The translations under genes were made by a program, and so were the position numbers. This document shows positions 25,355-33,299 of a stretch of 37,978 bases of DNA, in pieces (within the stretch, counting starts at the first letter, position 1; every line of letters starts with the position of its first letter). The DNA comes from Bacteroidales bacterium (lineage in GTDB: Bacteria > Bacteroidota > Bacteroidia > Bacteroidales > Dysgonomonadaceae): positions 1 to 37,978 of the forward strand of contig JAAYGM010000095.1 of assembly GCA_012727735.1 (NCBI GenBank), read 5' to 3'. The notes beneath the pieces were generated by a model. The model was not told the origin of the DNA. It saw nothing but the letters and a program-made list of their open reading frames with translations, and searched no databases.

Positions 25355-27832
25355 ATGAAGAGACGACAGATTGTATTGTTTTTATTCTCTTTTTTCCTTT
25401 GCCTCCGGATCGCAGCAACCGAACAAAGCTGGATCCGCGTGAACCAGGTGGGTTATCTGGAGGATGATGTGAAGGTGGCTGTCTGGATCAGCAAGGGAGA
25501 GGGCGAGGTAACCTCTTTTGAACTACTCGATGCTGTTTCAGGGGAGCAGCTCTTCAGCAGCAGCGAGGTGAAACAAACCGGCCCGCTCTGGTCGTTCAGA
25601 CAGACGGCCCGTCTCGATTTCTCCGCTTTCACCGTTCCCGGCACCTACATCATCAGAGCCCATGGCGTGCAATCGGTCCCATTTAAGATAGGCAACGATA
25701 TTTATGCCGGTGCGGCGGAGATACCACTCAAGTATATGCGTCAGCAGCGTTGTGGGTACAATCCCTTCCTGCGTGACTCCTGTCATGTGCATGATGCCAT
25801 CTCTGTGGGTGATCCTGACGGAGAAAGAGACGGCCTGTATTTCAACACCACCGGCGGGTGGCACGATGCCTCCGATTACCTGCAGTATGTAGCCACGTCG
25901 GCCAACGCGGTTTATCAGATGCTCTTTGCCTACAGCCGCTATCCTGAAGCTTTTGGTGACCACTACGATGCCAACGGTCATGAAGGTGCCAACGGTATCC
26001 CCGATATCCTGGATGAGGCGAAATGGGGGCTGGACTGGCTGGTGAGGATGAACCCTGATTCTGCCACCTACTTCAACCAGCTGGCGGACGACAGGGATCA
26101 TGCGGGCTTTACGCTGCCCAACGAGCAGCAGGTGGATTACGGCTGGGGGGCAGGGATGGAACGACCCGTCTATTTTGTCAGTTCAAAGCCACAGGGGTTG
26201 TTCAAATACACCAACCGGAGTACAGGCATGGCCTCTACACTGGGCAAGTATGCTTCCTCCTTCTCGCTGGGAGGCAGGGTGCTGGCAGATTATTATCCCG
26301 GGTTTGCGGAGCTGTTGCAACAGAAAGCGGCAGATGCCTACCGGAAAGGAGCGGAGAACCCCGGTGTCTCACAGACTGCACCCGGCGGGGCACCCTATTT
26401 TTATGAAGAGGATAACTGGGCGGATGATATGCAGCTGGCGGCTGCAGAGATGTACCACACCTTCAGTGAGGGAGCATACCTGCAGCAAGCTGTGAACTAC
26501 GGACGGCTGGAGCCGGTGACACCATGGATGGGTGCCGACTCGGCACGGCATTACCAGTGGTACCCTTTTGTGAACCTGGGTAACTACCATCTGGCGGTGC
26601 AGCACGATGACCTCCGTGCACGGAAGGAGTTTATCCGCAATATGAAAAGCGGACTGCAGCGCGTGAAGGAGAGGGCAGGGGGGAATGCTTTCCTGCACGG
26701 GATACCCTTTATCTGGTGTTCCAATAACCTGACGGTGGGCTTTGTTACCCAGTGCCGTCTCTACCATGAGATCACCGGCGATGACGCTTTCCTGGAGATA
26801 GAGACAGCCATGCGTGACTGGCTCCTGGGCTGCAATCCCTGGGGGACATCCATGATCGTGGGCTATCCTTCACACGGCGATACGCCGGTTGATCCCCATT
26901 CTGCCTTCACCCATCTCCGGCAGATACCGGTCACCGGCGGTATCGTGGATGGTCCCATCTATCATTCCATCTTCAGCCGCCTGATAGGGATCTACCTGGC
27001 GAACGAGGATGCGTATGCACCCTTCCAGTCAGACTACGTGGTGTATCACGATGACTATGCCGATTACTCCACCAACGAGCCCACCATGGATGGTACCGCC
27101 TCGCTCACTTATTATCTCGGTTACCTGACATCCAGAGCAGGACATCCGACCAGGGTGGAGGGAGGAGTAGTACGGGGCGACAGCACCAGAAAGCAGCTCT
27201 CGCTGGTCTTCACCGGACATGCATATGCCGATGGTGCTGAGGTGATCATGAACGTGCTGGAGATGAACGATGTGAGAGGCACCTTTTTCCTTACCGGCGA
27301 TTTCTACAGGAAGTTCCCAGCCATCGCCCGTGGTTTGCAGAAAGAGGGGCACTACCTTGGACCCCATTCCGACAGGCATCTGCTCTATGCCGATTGGCTG
27401 AAGCGGGATTCCACGCTGGTTACACGGATGGATTTTGAGAAAGACCTCAGGGATAATTACCTGGCGATGGAGAAAGAAGGAGTGAAGAATGACATGCCAC
27501 AATATTTTATGCCACCCTATGAGTGGTACAACAGAGAGATCAGCGACTGGGCCGGCGCGATGGGGGTAAAGCTGGTGAACTTCACACCGGGAACAACCTC
27601 CAACGCCGATTATACCACACCGGAGATGAAGAATTATCTCTCTTCGGAGACCATCTACCGCCATATCATGGCGTATGAAGAGCGTGAGGGACTGAATGGT
27701 TTCCTGCTGCTGATGCATATCGGGACGGATCCCGAACGAACGGATAAACTTTACAACAGGCTGGATGAGCTGATTAAAACGTTGCAAAGAAGAGGGTATC
27801 AGTTCGTAAGAATAGATGAGTTGTTAAAATAG
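25355..27832 (+). CDS. Secreted GH9 glycoside hydrolase fused to a NodB/CE4-like deacetylase domain
   Basis: This 825-residue exported protein has a signal peptide (MKRRQIVLFLFSFF...), an immunoglobulin-like CelD_N domain at about 25-110 (WIRVNQVGYLEDD), a GH9 catalytic domain at about 120-600, and a NodB-type domain at about 605-825. In GH9 the catalytic base pair is in GGWHDASDY (Asp171, Asp174) and the acid is Glu575 in TNEPTMDG. In the C-terminal domain the metal-binding HSDRH (671-675), the MPPYEW loop (719-724) and LLLMHIG are kept, but the first motif TFDDG reads VFTGH (618-622) with an Asp at 626. GH9 includes endoglucanases, cellobiohydrolases and exo-beta-glucosaminidases; CE4-type domains remove N- or O-acetyl groups. 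Together they suggest an acetylated beta-glycan or chitin-like substrate, an inference. G+C is high (39 of 60 in 26341-26400). Confidence 0.9.
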   Translation: MKRRQIVLFLFSFFLCLRIAATEQSWIRVNQVGYLEDDVKVAVWISKGEGEVTSFELLDAVSGEQLFSSSEVKQTGPLWSFRQTARLDFSAFTVPGTYIIRAHGVQSVPFKIGNDIYAGAAEIPLKYMRQQRCGYNPFLRDSCHVHDAISVGDPDGERDGLYFNTTGGWHDASDYLQYVATSANAVYQMLFAYSRYPEAFGDHYDANGHEGANGIPDILDEAKWGLDWLVRMNPDSATYFNQLADDRDHAGFTLPNEQQVDYGWGAGMERPVYFVSSKPQGLFKYTNRSTGMASTLGKYASSFSLGGRVLADYYPGFAELLQQKAADAYRKGAENPGVSQTAPGGAPYFYEEDNWADDMQLAAAEMYHTFSEGAYLQQAVNYGRLEPVTPWMGADSARHYQWYPFVNLGNYHLAVQHDDLRARKEFIRNMKSGLQRVKERAGGNAFLHGIPFIWCSNNLTVGFVTQCRLYHEITGDDAFLEIETAMRDWLLGCNPWGTSMIVGYPSHGDTPVDPHSAFTHLRQIPVTGGIVDGPIYHSIFSRLIGIYLANEDAYAPFQSDYVVYHDDYADYSTNEPTMDGTASLTYYLGYLTSRAGHPTRVEGGVVRGDSTRKQLSLVFTGHAYADGAEVIMNVLEMNDVRGTFFLTGDFYRKFPAIARGLQKEGHYLGPHSDRHLLYADWLKRDSTLVTRMDFEKDLRDNYLAMEKEGVKNDMPQYFMPPYEWYNREISDWAGAMGVKLVNFTPGTTSNADYTTPEMKNYLSSETIYRHIMAYEEREGLNGFLLLMHIGTDPERTDKLYNRLDELIKTLQRRGYQFVRIDELLK

Positions 27833-27873
27833 TTGTTTGAGCCGAAGTTTAAGGAGTTCCATTGTTTTTTTCC

Positions 27874-27881
27874 TATTTTTG
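27874..27881 (+). promoter_or_regulatory. Candidate -7 box for the PBP4 gene
   Basis: TATTTTTG matches the Bacteroidota -7 consensus 26 bases before the dacB-like ATG, placing the transcript start near 27888. No good -33 is present. It suggests that this gene is transcribed separately from the GH9 gene, although no terminator lies between them. Confidence 0.4.
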
Positions 27882-27906
27882 TATATAAACAAAAGCTATT
27901 GATCGT

Positions 27907-29373
27907 ATGAAAAGAGCATTTGCCTTTACGAATTATTTAAAAATGAACCTCCTGTTGCTCACGCTCCTGCTGCTTATATCTCCCACCTTTGCACAGACAG
28001 CTTTGCAGCGTTTCGTCAATCATCCGGCGCTGAAGCATGCTTCGGTGGGCATCGCGGTGACCGATCTGGAGACAGGCAGGAGGATCGTGTCGCACAACGG
28101 AGAGCAATCGCTCACACCCGCATCTGTTTTAAAACTGATCACAACAGCTACGGCCATTGAAGCATTCGGTGAGAATTACAGGTACAAAACCGATGTGGCG
28201 CTCGATGCGGGTGATCCCTCACGCATCCTGGTGATCGGATCAGGCGATCCCACACTGGGAAGCGAGGCCTTTGATGATCATCCCAGCACCTTTTTTACAA
28301 CTGTGGCTGATGCTCTCAGAGAATCACTACCCTCCGACAGTGCGTATTCGCTCTATGTGGTGGACAACCTGTTTGGATATGATGGGATATCGCCGGAGTG
28401 GACCTGGATTGATATGGGGAACTACTACGCCGCGGGTGCCTACGGCATCAGCATCTTTGATAACAGCTATAAGCTCTTTTTCAATACGACGGCGAAAAAC
28501 GGTTGTCCGCGTATTCTCCGGACGGAACCTGAGATCAAGGGATTGACCTTTCAGAACAGTCTGTCACTGAACAGCAATGGACGCGATAACGGCTATATTT
28601 ATGGTGCTCCCTTCTCTTACGAGAGAGCGGTGAGGGGAGACATCCCCGCGGGGAGAACGGAGTTCAGCATCAAAGGAGATATACCCGACCCGGGATTGTT
28701 GCTGGGTGAGACACTGGCCGGTTATCTCAAACGCGCCGGATTGAAGGTAGGCAAAGTGGAGACAGCCCGCACCGACTATCTTTCAAAGTATTGCAGCCCA
28801 GAGAGGTTAGGTCGATACCAGGTTGGGAAGGTACTTTGTACCTTTGTTTCACGCCCGATGAAAGAGATCATCCGTGAGGTGAATGTGGAGAGCAACAATC
28901 ACTTTGCCGAACATCTGATTCGTTCCACTGGGAGAAAGAACAGGAGTGATATTTATGAGGATGCGTTGGAGGCAGGTGTCACCTATGTACAGGATTTCTG
29001 GAAAAGCAAGGATCTTACAACAGCCTCGCTGCAGATGCATGACGGTTGTGGTCTGGCACCCCAGAATGCGGTGAGCCCCCGGTTTCTGACCGATCTGCTG
29101 GTTTATATGTATAGCAAGAGTGATAAGTCATCTGATTTCTTCGATTCACTCCCGAAAGCAGGAGAGGAGGGGACGCTCAGAACATTCCTCAGGGATACAA
29201 GACTGAGCGGTAAAATAGCAGCCAAGAGTGGCAGTATCGGAGGGGTGCAGTGTTATTCCGGATATCTGATCGATGGAAGAAAGAAATATGCTTTCACCGT
29301 GATGGTGAATAAGTTCAATGGTACGCGTTCTGAGGTGAGAGGTGCGATTGAACAGTACCTGCTGAATTTGTAA
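27907..29373 (+). CDS. dacB: D-alanyl-D-alanine carboxypeptidase/endopeptidase, PBP4 family (S13)
   Basis: This periplasmic serine enzyme trims the terminal D-Ala and cuts D-Ala-mDAP cross-links of peptidoglycan. A hydrophobic signal follows the N-terminal KRAFAFTNYLK segment and ends near SPTFAQ. The three active-site motifs are present: SVLK at 73-76 (Ser73 nucleophile, Lys76), SNN at 329-331, and KSG at 440-442 in place of the usual KTG, a substitution also found in other low-molecular-mass enzymes. The long insertion between the first two motifs is typical of S13. At 488 residues the length is normal. It follows the GH9-deacetylase gene by 74 bases in the same direction but appears to have its own -7 box; a strong bidirectional terminator follows. 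Confidence 0.94.
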   Translation: MKRAFAFTNYLKMNLLLLTLLLLISPTFAQTALQRFVNHPALKHASVGIAVTDLETGRRIVSHNGEQSLTPASVLKLITTATAIEAFGENYRYKTDVALDAGDPSRILVIGSGDPTLGSEAFDDHPSTFFTTVADALRESLPSDSAYSLYVVDNLFGYDGISPEWTWIDMGNYYAAGAYGISIFDNSYKLFFNTTAKNGCPRILRTEPEIKGLTFQNSLSLNSNGRDNGYIYGAPFSYERAVRGDIPAGRTEFSIKGDIPDPGLLLGETLAGYLKRAGLKVGKVETARTDYLSKYCSPERLGRYQVGKVLCTFVSRPMKEIIREVNVESNNHFAEHLIRSTGRKNRSDIYEDALEAGVTYVQDFWKSKDLTTASLQMHDGCGLAPQNAVSPRFLTDLLVYMYSKSDKSSDFFDSLPKAGEEGTLRTFLRDTRLSGKIAAKSGSIGGVQCYSGYLIDGRKKYAFTVMVNKFNGTRSEVRGAIEQYLLNL

Positions 29374-29394
29374 TCATTCCGCCCTGTGAAAACG

Positions 29395-29424
29395 AAAGAG
29401 CCTGCAGCTACCTGCAGGCTCTTT
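29395..29424. terminator. Bidirectional terminator between dacB and the FKBP gene
   Basis: A 13-bp perfect stem (29395-29407 with 29412-29424) closes a 4-base loop between two convergent genes. The downstream T runs are short on both strands, but the stem is the most stable in this part of the window. Confidence 0.8.
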
Positions 29425-29428
29425 GGCT

Positions 29429-29974
29429 TTATTCTACGATAGCAACCAGCTCAATCTCAAAAACCAGGGTGGTATAACCCTGAATGCTGTTGTTGCCCGA
29501 TTCACCATAACCCAGCTTCCAGGGGATCCATATCTCCCATTTGTCTCCCACCTGCATATGTTGTAATGCTGTGGAGAATCCATCCACAACCCCATTCACC
29601 GCAAAGATACTGGGGATATCATTCCTGTTTGAAGTTGAGTCGAAGATGATTTTATTGTATATGGAGTTACCCTTGTCGTCAGTGTAGGTATCTGATTTTG
29701 ACCATTCTCTTTTAAACCACCCGGTGTAGAGCACCTTCACCTGATCGGTGAAATAGGGTGTTGCTCCCTCTCCCGATTCAATCTCTTTGTACATGATAAA
29801 TCCGTTTCCGGATTGAGAACTTAATTTTGCATATGCTGTGTTGGCAGCTATCGCCGCGAACTGAGCCTCGTTGTCCAGTTTCCACTTGTCGTCGAAGGTC
29901 TCTGTCTCGTCGCATGACGAAAGAAGGATGACGGCACTGATCATAAGGAATAAGGATAGGTTTAATCTCTTCAT
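29429..29974 (-). CDS. FKBP-type peptidyl-prolyl cis-trans isomerase lipoprotein
   Basis: This 181-residue protein has a lipoprotein signal with lipobox LSSC and Cys21, an acidic tail right after the cysteine (DETETFDD), and a C-terminal FKBP fold at about 75-181. Recognisable parts are DQVKVLYTGWF (first strand and aromatic pocket), IIFDSTSNR, VVDGFSTALQHMQVGDKWEIWIPWKLGYGE and LVFEIELVAI. It should help fold secreted proteins in the periplasm or at the outer membrane; the acidic residues after Cys could be a surface-export signal. It starts 1 base after the glyS stop, so both share a transcript. There is no dimerisation domain of the FkpA type. The partner proteins are unknown. Confidence 0.93.
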   Translation of the reverse strand: MKRLNLSLFLMISAVILLSSCDETETFDDKWKLDNEAQFAAIAANTAYAKLSSQSGNGFIMYKEIESGEGATPYFTDQVKVLYTGWFKREWSKSDTYTDDKGNSIYNKIIFDSTSNRNDIPSIFAVNGVVDGFSTALQHMQVGDKWEIWIPWKLGYGESGNNSIQGYTTLVFEIELVAIVE

Positions 29975-29975
29975 C

Positions 29976-31523
29976 TTATATGGATATTTGTTTTAGCAGA
30001 TTTTTCATGTCGGTTTTCTCCGCGATGGTTTGTTGTAATGCATCGATCGAGACTCTTTCCTGTTCCATCGTGTCACGGTAACGAATGGTGACGGTGTTGT
30101 CCTCCAGCGTCTGGTGGTCGATGGTCGCACAGAAGGGTGTGCCGATGGCATCCTGACGTCTGTAGCGCTTGCCGATACTGTCTTTCTCATCGTACTGACA
30201 GGAGAAGCTGAACTTGAGCTCGTCCATGATTGCACGTGCTTTCTCAGGCAGTCCGTCCTTCTTCACCAGCGGCAGGATGGCCAGCTTCACAGGCGCGAGA
30301 GCCGGGGGCAGATTCAATAACACGCGTGTCTCACCACCTTCGAGCGTCTCCTCACGATAGGAAGCGGCCAGAACAGAGAGAAACATCCGGTCCAGACCGA
30401 TGGAGGTCTCCACCACGAATGGCACGTATGACTTGTTGAGTTCGGGGTCGAAGTATTGCAGTTTCTTGCCGGAGAATTTCTCATGCTGGCTCAGGTCGAA
30501 GTCGGTGCGGGAGTGAATCCCTTCTACCTCCTTGAAGCCGAAAGGCATCTCAAACTCAATGTCGGTCGCTGCATTCGCATAGTGTGCCAGCTTGTCATGA
30601 TCGTGAAAACGATATTTATGTGCACCAAAACCCAGTGTCTGGTGCCATCTCATACGAATCGCCTTCCAGTGTTCGAACCACTTCAGCTCTTCTCCCGGCG
30701 CGACGAAGAACTGCATCTCCATCTGTTCGAACTCACGCATGCGGAAGATGAACTGACGTGCCACGATCTCATTGCGGAACGCCTTGCCTATCTGTGCAAT
30801 GCCAAAGGGGATTTTCATCCTCCCTGTCTTCTGCACGTTGAGGAAGTTGACGAAGATACCCTGCGCCGTCTCGGGACGAAGATAGATCTTCATGGCACCG
30901 TCGGAGGTTGACCCCATCTCGGTGGAGAACATCAGGTTGAACTGACGCACCTCCGTCCAGTTACGGGTGCCGCTGATGGGGCAGGCGATCTCACAATCGA
31001 CAATGATCTGCCTCAGCTCATCCAGGTTCTCGTCGTTGAGTGCTTTCGCAAAACGGGCGTGGACCTCATCCCTCTTCTGCTGGTACTCCAGCACACGGGG
31101 GTTGGTCTGGCGGTACATCTCCTCGTCGAAGGTCTCCCCGAAACGTCTGGCCGCCTTCTGCACCTCTTTATCTATCTTCTCGTCCTGTTTTGCCAGGTAA
31201 TCCTCGATAAGCACATCAGCACGGTAACGTTTCTTGCTCTCCTTGTTGTCGATCAGCGGGTCGTTGAAGGCATCCACATGCCCCGATGCTTTCCAGATGG
31301 TGGGGTGCATGAAGATGGCGGAGTCGATGCCCACCACGTTCTCGTTCAGCAACACCATGCTGTCCCACCAATATTTCTTGATATTATTTTTGAGCTCCAC
31401 ACCCATCTGACCGTAATCGTAGACAGCTCCCAGGCCATCATAGATTTCACTCGAAGGGAATACATACCCATACTCTTTGCAATGCGATACCAGTTTCTTA
31501 AAAACCTCTTCCTGTTGTGCCAT
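29976..31523 (-). CDS. glyS: Glycyl-tRNA synthetase, single-chain class II type
   Basis: This enzyme charges tRNA-Gly with glycine. It is the eukaryote/Gram-positive-like alpha2 form, not the alpha2-beta2 form of Proteobacteria, as is normal in Bacteroidota. Visible class II features include GAVYDYGQMGVELKNNIK near the N-terminus, the motif 2 region PFGIAQIGKAFRNEI with FIFRMREFEQMEMQFF, motif 3 VVETSIGLDRMFL, and an anticodon-binding domain after about residue 410 (LAPVKLAILPLVKKDGL). Two in-frame ATGs exist, at 31538 and 31523; I choose 31523 (MAQQEEVFKKL, 515 residues), which gives the conserved family start. The FKBP lipoprotein gene follows after 1 base. Confidence 0.96.
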   Translation of the reverse strand: MAQQEEVFKKLVSHCKEYGYVFPSSEIYDGLGAVYDYGQMGVELKNNIKKYWWDSMVLLNENVVGIDSAIFMHPTIWKASGHVDAFNDPLIDNKESKKRYRADVLIEDYLAKQDEKIDKEVQKAARRFGETFDEEMYRQTNPRVLEYQQKRDEVHARFAKALNDENLDELRQIIVDCEIACPISGTRNWTEVRQFNLMFSTEMGSTSDGAMKIYLRPETAQGIFVNFLNVQKTGRMKIPFGIAQIGKAFRNEIVARQFIFRMREFEQMEMQFFVAPGEELKWFEHWKAIRMRWHQTLGFGAHKYRFHDHDKLAHYANAATDIEFEMPFGFKEVEGIHSRTDFDLSQHEKFSGKKLQYFDPELNKSYVPFVVETSIGLDRMFLSVLAASYREETLEGGETRVLLNLPPALAPVKLAILPLVKKDGLPEKARAIMDELKFSFSCQYDEKDSIGKRYRRQDAIGTPFCATIDHQTLEDNTVTIRYRDTMEQERVSIDALQQTIAEKTDMKNLLKQISI

Positions 31524-31704
31524 AATTAAAAAATGCATGTTTCAGCTTGCCTCTTTTAAGAGTGAACATGCTTTCAATGCTGATTATTATCTGTTCATTT
31601 ATTTCAACCTGCAAAGTAAACGGTTTTTTTCGAAATTCTGCCAACAGGAATGCTTAAAGATAAATAATGATGGCCATTTTAGCGGACCCTTTGCAGAAAA
31701 ATTG

Positions 31705-31712
31705 TACTTTTG
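31705..31712 (+). promoter_or_regulatory. Candidate -7 box for the flippase gene
   Basis: TACTTTTG matches the -7 consensus; with the next four bases (CATC) it is identical to the tRNA-Asn promoter region. A start near 31718 gives a 40-base leader before the ATG at 31758 and rules out the longer open frame beginning at 31710. Confidence 0.5.
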
Positions 31713-31757
31713 CATCTCTATCATCGAAGACATCTTCAAAATAAACAGAGCAACAGT

Positions 31758-33254
31758 ATGGCAGGTGGCATGAGAACGTTGGCAAAGGAGACCTTTTTCT
31801 ACGGCATGGGTAGTGTCCTTCCGAAGCTCCTGAGCTGGTTCCTCTCTCTCTACTGGGCGTTCGCACTGCCAAAAATCTCCGATATCGGGGTGCTGACCAA
31901 CTTTTACGCATGGGTGGCCCTGCTGCAGGTGATTCTCACCTATGGCATGGAGACCGGTTTCTTCCGTTACGCCAATAAAGAGCCAAATCCCGCCCGGGTG
32001 TTCTCCACCACTTTTATCAGTATCGCCTCCACCACATTGCTTTTCTTCATCGCGGCAATGCTTTTTCTCAAGCCGCTGGCCTTAGCACTGGGAGGCGTTG
32101 AGATGAAACCGCACTACCTGGCACTGCTGGTGATGATCCTCTGTTTTGATGTGCTGGGTGCTATCCCCTTTGCCAACCTCCGGTTTAAGAAACGGCCCGT
32201 ACGATTCGCACTGATCAAGATGGCGAATGTGGTGCTGACCATCCTCTTCAATCTCTTTTTCTTCCTGGCATGTCCCTGGCTTCAGACAAAATACCCCGGC
32301 AGCTTTGCCTGGTTCGATATCAGCAGGGGAGTGGATTACATTCTTATATCCAATCTTGCTGCTTCCGTCATTCAGCTGCTGATGGTCTCCCCGGAGCTGA
32401 GGGTACGCTTCACGTTCGACAAAGTGCTTCTGCGTAAGATATTGAAGTACTCATTCCCCATACTTATCCTTGGCATCGCAGGTATCCTGAACCAGACTGT
32501 GGACAAGATTGTCTTCCCCTGGATTTATCCGGACAAAGCGAATGCTTTTACCGAGCTGGGTATCTACGGGCAGAACTTCAAGATTGCCATTATCATGGTG
32601 ATGTTCACACAGGCGTTCCGGTACGCTTTCGAACCCTTTATCTTCGCGAGGAACAGGGATGCTGCCGATGACCGTCAGTCGTTCAGTGATGCCACGAAAT
32701 ACTTTATCATCTTCGGGTTGCTCATCTTCCTTCTGACTGTGGGATACATTGACCTGATCAAATACCTGATACCGGTGAAGTATCATGTGGGACTGAAGGT
32801 GGTGCCTATTGTCCTCCTGGGTGAGTTGTTCTTCGGTGTCTACTTCAATCTGTCGCTCTGGTACAAGCTGACCGATAAAACGAAATGGGGCGCTTACATG
32901 TCCATATTCGGTTTTATCATCACCATAGCGATCAATATTCTGTTTATTCCTCATTTCAGTTATATGGCCTGTGCCTGGGCATCGTTCATCGCAAATCTGT
33001 CGATGATGCTGATCTCTTATTACCTGGGACAAAAAAATTACCCCATCCCCTACAATCTCAAATCGGCCGGGTTCTTCTTCCTTTTGTCGATGATCCTCTT
33101 TGCAGGCATCACATTAACCTATATGCATGTCGGTAATATCTGGCTTCGTTTGGGTATCAACAGCCTGTTTATCGCCACATACCTCTTTATTGTTTTGAAA
33201 AAGGAGTTATCTTTGCACAGCTTACCGCTGATAGGAAAATATTTTAAGAATTAA
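31758..33254 (+). CDS. Polysaccharide flippase (Wzx/MATE-like MVF superfamily)
   Basis: This is a roughly 498-residue inner-membrane protein with about 14 hydrophobic segments, beginning MAGGMRTLAKETFFYGMGSV, a start typical of Wzx-like O-antigen/lipopolysaccharide flippases that move lipid-linked sugars across the membrane. Charged loops such as FKKRPVRFALIK and the NQTVDKIVFPW segment in the middle fit the family. The start is the ATG at 31758; the open frame reaches 31710, but that codon overlaps a promoter. It is divergent from glyS and not next to glycosyltransferase genes, so its substrate (lipopolysaccharide, capsule or peptidoglycan precursor) cannot be inferred. The S46 peptidase gene follows after 45 bases with no visible terminator. 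Confidence 0.9.
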   Translation: MAGGMRTLAKETFFYGMGSVLPKLLSWFLSLYWAFALPKISDIGVLTNFYAWVALLQVILTYGMETGFFRYANKEPNPARVFSTTFISIASTTLLFFIAAMLFLKPLALALGGVEMKPHYLALLVMILCFDVLGAIPFANLRFKKRPVRFALIKMANVVLTILFNLFFFLACPWLQTKYPGSFAWFDISRGVDYILISNLAASVIQLLMVSPELRVRFTFDKVLLRKILKYSFPILILGIAGILNQTVDKIVFPWIYPDKANAFTELGIYGQNFKIAIIMVMFTQAFRYAFEPFIFARNRDAADDRQSFSDATKYFIIFGLLIFLLTVGYIDLIKYLIPVKYHVGLKVVPIVLLGELFFGVYFNLSLWYKLTDKTKWGAYMSIFGFIITIAINILFIPHFSYMACAWASFIANLSMMLISYYLGQKNYPIPYNLKSAGFFFLLSMILFAGITLTYMHVGNIWLRLGINSLFIATYLFIVLKKELSLHSLPLIGKYFKN

Positions 33255-33257
33255 GAG

Positions 33258-33273
33258 CTGACAACTGATAACT
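33258..33273 (-). repeat. 16-bp interspersed repeat copy upstream of the S46 gene
   Basis: The 16 bases here are the exact reverse complement of 36027-36042 upstream of mgsA (AGTTATCAGTTGTCAG on the minus strand). Both copies are in short intergenic gaps and are built from 7-base units of the form AGTTRTC. This copy fills part of the 45 bases between the flippase stop and the S46 ATG. Confidence 0.8.
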
Positions 33274-33299
33274 GAACATCAACTATTTAACATCATTAT

